NCBI GenBank assembly: GCA_032622095.1
Contig: CP136064.1
Location: 7,371,512-7,435,511, forward strand
Direction: 5' to 3'
From: Siphonodentalium dalli
Taxonomy: Eukaryota; Mollusca; Scaphopoda; Gadilida; Siphonodentaliidae
DNA length: 64,000 nt
Under the pieces are notes generated by a model. The model searched no databases. It was not told the DNA's origin and worked only from the letters and a program-made list of their open reading frames with translations. A program made the translations under genes and the position numbers. Of this stretch, positions 59,390 through 64,000 are shown one piece after another (within the stretch, counting starts at the first letter, position 1; every line of letters starts with the position of its first letter).

Positions 59390-62300
59390 GTTCGTGGCTG
59401 CGGGCTGACGCCAGGTGGTTCGTGGCTGCGGGCTGACGCCAGGTGGTTCGTGGCTGCGGGCTGACGCCATGTGGTTCGTGGCTGCGGGCTGACGCCAGGT
59501 GGTTAGTGCCTGCGGGATGACGCCAGGTGGTTCGTGGCTGCGGGATGACGCCAGGTGGTTCGTGGCTGCGGGCTGACGCCATGTGGTTCGGGGCTGCGGG
59601 ATGACGCCATGTGGTTCGGGGCTGCGGGATGACGCCAGGTGGTTCGTGGCTGCGGGCTGACGCCAGGTGGTTCGTGGCTGCGGGATGACGCCAGGTGGTT
59701 CGTGGCTGCGGGCTGACGCCAGGTGGTTCGTGGCTGCGGGCTGACGCCAGGTGGTTCGTGGCTGCGGGCTGACGCCAGGTGGTTCGTGGCTGCGGGATGA
59801 CGCCATGTGGTTCGTGGCTGCGGGATGACGCCATGTGGTTCGTGGCTGCGGGATGACACCAGGTGGTTCGTGGCTGCGGGATGACGCCATGTGGTTCGTG
59901 GCTGCGGGCTGACGCCAGGTGGTTCGTGGCTGCGGGATGACGCCAGGTGGTTCGTGGCTGCGGGCTGACGCCAGGTGGTTCGTGGCTGCGGGCTGACGCC
60001 AGGTGGTTCGTGGCTGCGGGCTGACACCAGGTGGTTCGTGGCTGCGGGCTGACGCCAGGTGGTTCGTGGCTGCAGGCTGACGCCAGGTGGTTCGTGGCTG
60101 CGGGATGACGCCAGGTGGTTCGTGGCTGCGGGCTGACGCCAGGTGGTTCGGGGCTGCGGACTGACGCCAGGTGGTTCGTGGCTGCGGACTGACGCCAGGT
60201 GGTTCGGGGCTGCGGACTGACGCCAGGTGGTTCGTGGCTGCGGGCTGACGCCAGGTGGTTCGTGGCTGCGGGCTGACGCCAGGTGGTTCGTGGCTGCGGG
60301 CTGACGCAAGGTGGTTCGTGGCTGCGGGCTGACGCCAGGTGGTTCGGGACTGCGGACTGACGCCAGGTGGTTCGGGGCTGTGGACTGACGCCAGGTGGTT
60401 CGTGGCTGCGGGCTGACGCCAGGTGGTTCGTGGCTGCGGGCTGACGCCAGGTGGTTCGTGGCTGCGGGCTGACGCCAGGTGGTTCGTGGCTGCGGGCTGA
60501 CGCCAGGTGGTTCGTGGCTGCGGGCTGACGCCAGGTGGTTCGTGGCTGCGGGCTGACGCCAGGTGGTTCGTGGCTGCGGGCTGACGCCAGGTGGTTCGTG
60601 GCTGCGGACTGACGCCAGGTGGTTCGGGCTGCGGACTGACGCCAGGTGGTTCGTGGCTGCGGGCTGACGCCAGGTGGTTCGTGGCTGCGGGCTGACGCCA
60701 GGTGGTTCGTGGCTGCGGGCTGACGCCAGGTGGTTCGTGGCTGCGGGCTGACGCCAGGTGGTTCGTGGCTGCAGGCTGACGCCAGGTGGTTCGTGGCTGC
60801 GGGATGACGCCAGGTGGTTCGTGGCTGCGGGCTGACGCCAGGTGGTTCGGGGCTGCGGACTGACGCCAGGTGGTTCTTGGCTGCGGACTGACGCCAGGTG
60901 GTTCGGGGCTGCGGGCTGACGCCAGGTGGTTCGTGGCTGCGGGCTGACGCCAGGTGGTTCGTGGCTGCGGGCTGACGCCAGGTGGTTCGTGGCTGCGGGC
61001 TGACGCCAGGTGGTTCGTGGCTGCGGGATGACGCCATGTGGTTCGTGGCTGCGGGATGACGCCAGGTGGTTCGTGGCTGCGGGCTGACGCCATGTGGTTC
61101 GGGGCTGCGGGATGACGCCATGTGGTTCGGGGCTGCGGGATGACGCCAGGTGGTTCGTGGCTGCGGGCTGACGCCAGGTGGTTCGTGGCTGCGGGATGAC
61201 GCCATGTGGTTCGTGGCTGCGGACTGACGCCAGGTGGTTCGTGGCTGCGGGATGACACCAGGTGGTTCGTGGCTGCGGGCTGACGCCAGGTGGTTCGTGG
61301 CTGCGGGATGACGCCAGGTGGTTCGTGGCTGCGGGATGACGCCAGGTGGTTCGTGGCTGCGGGCTGACGCCAGGTGGTTCGTGGCTGCGGGATGAATCCA
61401 GGTGGTTCGTGGCTGCGGGATGAATCCAGGTGGTTCGTGGCTGCGGGATGACGCCAGGTGGTTCGTGGCTGCGGGCTGACGCCAGGTGGTTCGTGGCTGC
61501 GGGATGACGCCAGGTGGTTCGTGGCTGCGGGATGACGCCAGGTGGTTCGTGGCTGCGGGATGACGCCAGGTGGTTCGGGGCTGCGGGCTGACGCCAGGTG
61601 GTTCGGGGCTGCGGGATGACGCCAGGTGGTTCGTGGCTGCGGGATGACGCCAGGTGGTTCGTGGCTGCGGGATAACGCCAGGTGGTTCGGGGCTGCGGGC
61701 TGACGCCAGGTGGTTCGTGGCTGCGGGCTGACGCCAGGTGGTTCGGGGCTGCGGGCTGACGCCAGGTGGTTCGTGGCTGCGGGCTGACGCCAGGTGGTTC
61801 GTGGCTGCGGGATGACGCCAGGTGGTTCGGGGCTGCGGGATGACGCCAGGTGGTTCGGGGCTGCGGGCTGACGCCAGGTGGTTCGTGACTGCGGGCTGAC
61901 GCCAGGTGGTTCGTGGCTGCGGGCTGACGCCAGGTGGTTCGTGGCTGCGGGCTGACGCCAGGTGGTTCGTGGCTGCGGGCTGACGCCAGGTGGTTCGTGG
62001 CTGCGGGCTGACGCCAGGTGGTTCGTGGCTGCGGGCTGACGCCAGGTGGTTCGTGGCTGCGGGCTGACGCCAGGTTGTTCGTGGCTGCGGGATGACGCCA
62101 TGTGGTTCGTGGCTGCGGGATGACGCCAGGTGGTTCGTGGCTGCGGGATGACGCCAGGTGGTTCGTGGCTGCGGGATGACGCCATGTGGTTCGTGGCTGC
62201 GGGATGACGCCAGGTGGTTCGTGGCTGCGGGATGACGCCAGGTGGTTCGGGGCTGCGGGATGACGCCAGGTGGTTCGGGGCTGCGGGCTGACGCCAGGTG

Positions 62301-62988
62301 GTTCGTGGCTGCGGGATGACGCCAGGTGGTTCGTGGCTGCGGGATGACGCCAGGTGGTTCGGGGCTGCGGGATGACGCCAGGTGGTTCGGGGCTGCGGGC
62401 TGACGCCAGGTGGTTCGTGGCTGCGGGCTGACGCCAGGTGGTTCGTGGCTGCGGGCTGACGCCAGGTGGTTCGTGGCTGCGGGCTGACGCCAGGTGGTTC
62501 GTGGCTGCGGGCTGACGCCAGGTGGTTCGTGGCTGCGGGATGACGCCAGGTGGTTCGTGGCTGCGGGATGACGCCAGGTGGTTCGGGGCTGCGGGATGAC
62601 GCCAGGTGGTTCGGGGCTGCGGGCTGACGCCAGGTGGTTCGTGGCTGCGGGCTGACGCCAGGTGGTTCGTGGCTGCGGGCTGACGCCAGGTGGTTCGTGG
62701 CTGCGGGCTGACGCCAGGTGGTTCGTGGCTGCGGGCTGACGCCAGGTGGTTCGTGGCTGCGGGCTGACGCCAGGTGGTTCGTGGCTGCGGGCTGACGCCA
62801 GGTGGTTCGTGGCTGCGGGCTGACGCCAGGTGGTTCGGGGCTGCGGGCTGACGCCAGGTGGTTCGTGGCTGCGGGCTGACGCCAGGTGGTTCGTGGCTGC
62901 GGGCTGACGCCAGGTGGTTCGTGGCTGCGGGCTGACGCCAGGTGGTTCGTGGCTGCGGGCTGACGCCAGGTGGTTCGGGGCTGCGGGA
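59384..62988. repeat. 28-bp minisatellite, right part, ~129 units
   Basis: Same unit and strand as 42449-43228. Frames of 1289 and 1244 codons on the - strand cross it because three units (84 bp) make 28 codons with no stop in the frames concerned. Variant units (ttcggggctg, ggactg, gcaggctg, gatgaatcc) occur in repeated blocks, for example around 60067 and 60766, so larger blocks were duplicated. Confidence 0.97.
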
Positions 62989-63064
62989 GGTGAGAGAGAC
63001 TCTCGTGGAAATTCACGCATGACATTGTTAACTGGACATTTTAGAATGTTTATATTTCTGCAGA

Positions 63065-63178
63065 ATGAGTTTTGATGACATGATTGAGATTTTCGAAATG
63101 GCACAACGTGAGGAGGAAAACCATATCAGTAAAATTATAAGTGATAGACCCTACCCATTAGAAGAATCAGTGACGTAG
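63065..63178 (+). pseudogene. Short frame cut by a hAT-like terminus
   Basis: ATG followed by SFDDMIEIFEMAQREEENHI and SDRPYPLEES, protein-like and acidic. From 63168 the sequence reads CAGTGACGTAGCTAGGGGG, which looks like a hAT terminal repeat, and the frame stops at once within it. The frame may be the start of a real gene or transposase interrupted by the insertion. Family unknown. Confidence 0.4.
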
Positions 63179-63500
63179 CTAGGGGGTTTCCTTTGTTGGG
63201 GAATCCAACCTTGATAATAATAACTGCACCTCCCCTTCAACCAGTCCTAAAACGTGCTATCGTAATTTCATTTACACCCTGTGGACCTGACTGCGCTATA
63301 TATAAATTAATTGATATATTTCTTGTTTTGGTTCCCATATTATTGTCTGTAATTCGGCAAACGTAACGAATAACCCACGTTCGATGATGTTTTTGACTAG
63401 ATAGTTCACATCCCATAATTAAAAACTCACTTGCCAAATTTTTTGCCAAATGAAAATATTTTTTGCCATTGGCAAATTTGGCAAGCGGAAGCGCGAACCC
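63168..63500. mobile_element. Possible hAT-type element, left terminus
   Basis: CAGTGACGTAGCTAGGGGG at the left resembles the widespread CAGTGGCGTAGC hAT terminus. The other end was not found, so extent is uncertain and the element may run past the window or be truncated. Confidence 0.4.
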
Positions 63501-63854
63501 TGCCTGTGGTCACCAGTCAGAGGGATCAACATAATCTACTGGGCTCTGTCCAATAAGAATTTTGTTTTAGATCTGAAAATTGCAATAAATCCTAATATAT
63601 TGTAGTCTAGCTCCACTTAAATTCACACGTCCACGGGGAGGGAAGATCAAGATGCAATAAACCGACCACTGTTCGGCTCGATGTGAGAACATTTTGAAAT
63701 CGGAACATGAAAAGCGCAAAATCCTAGCATCTATACTGGCCTCGAGCTTAATTTCCAAGCATTGGAAATTTCCAATCTAACACCCGCTAGTACGGTCGAA
63801 CAATTTCGAATAACTAGCAGTTTTTGACTGGCCACGGTGGAGGAACCAGGACAC

Positions 63855-64000
63855 AAGCTTGCCAAATGTTGGAAATTTCCAACCTGACACCGACTTAAGG
63901 TCGAAAAATTTCCAACTGATGGCCTTCTCAGTCAAAAGTTTTGTCCAAAAGTAGGAGAATATGCAAATGTTGGTTTAAAAACAACAAATTCCTACTAATA
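63855..64000. repeat. Dispersed repeat shared with 30449-30592
   Basis: The order tgttggaaatttccaacctg, aatttccaactgatggcc, aagtag-agaatatgc and gttggtttaa is common to both places. It continues past the window edge. Confidence 0.7.

Noticed and set aside
59156-63104. Frames of 1289 and 1244 codons (- strand) that look like giant repetitive proteins
   Set aside because: They are read-through of the 28-bp minisatellite in different frames, with no stop in the unit; composition, boundaries and the mirrored situation on the left side (42333-43256) show no gene.

Overview
The window looks like draft genomic sequence of an invertebrate animal, most plausibly a marine mollusc. It has AT-rich introns with GT-AG boundaries, a secreted-type animal GH9 cellulase gene, a tRNA-derived SINE, dense TTAA-flanked MITEs, several minisatellites, a Polinton and a 100-N assembly gap. 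The organism call is inference; nothing in the sequence names the species.

1-31 kb: one host gene, a glycoside hydrolase family 9 endo-beta-1,4-glucanase on the + strand. Nine exons lie between 2197 and 30728. They join in phase to 439 codons plus a stop and cover the whole catalytic domain, including the WYDAGD, RPHHR and NEVA active-site motifs. The signal-peptide exon was not found and is probably left of the window. The introns are packed with mobile DNA: a 5'-truncated LINE, a SINE, at least five TTAA-flanked MITE families, and tandem arrays with units of 21, 37, 52, 55 and about 900 bp. Several arrays were built from identifiable parents. Two grew from segments of one MITE, one from the end of another MITE, and three from edges of the cellulase's own exons together with their splice sites.

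31-43 kb: no recognised host gene. It holds more MITEs (one hAT-like with a clear 8-bp target duplication), a MITE-derived 67-bp array, a near-perfect hairpin element, the assembly gap, and a recent 2.3-kb direct duplication. The second copy of that duplication runs straight into a 28-bp minisatellite.

43-59 kb: a Polinton (Maverick) of 16,155 bp with AG/CT termini, TIRs of about 1.1 kb and a 6-bp target duplication (CAGGTG). It landed inside the 28-bp minisatellite, which continues on both sides (about 28 units left, about 129 right). The + strand carries packaging ATPase, integrase with chromodomain, minor capsid, major capsid and adenain-like protease. The - strand carries protein-primed DNA polymerase B and two transcription-type genes: a TATA-binding-protein-like protein that keeps all four DNA-intercalating phenylalanines, and a protein with two PC4-like domains. 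These two are adjacent and are the most novel content of the window. Matching TIRs suggest a young insertion; the element looks close to whole.

59-64 kb: the long right part of the 28-bp array (open in several frames by arithmetic, not a gene), then a short open frame cut by a hAT-like terminus, and a dispersed repeat also present near 30.5 kb.
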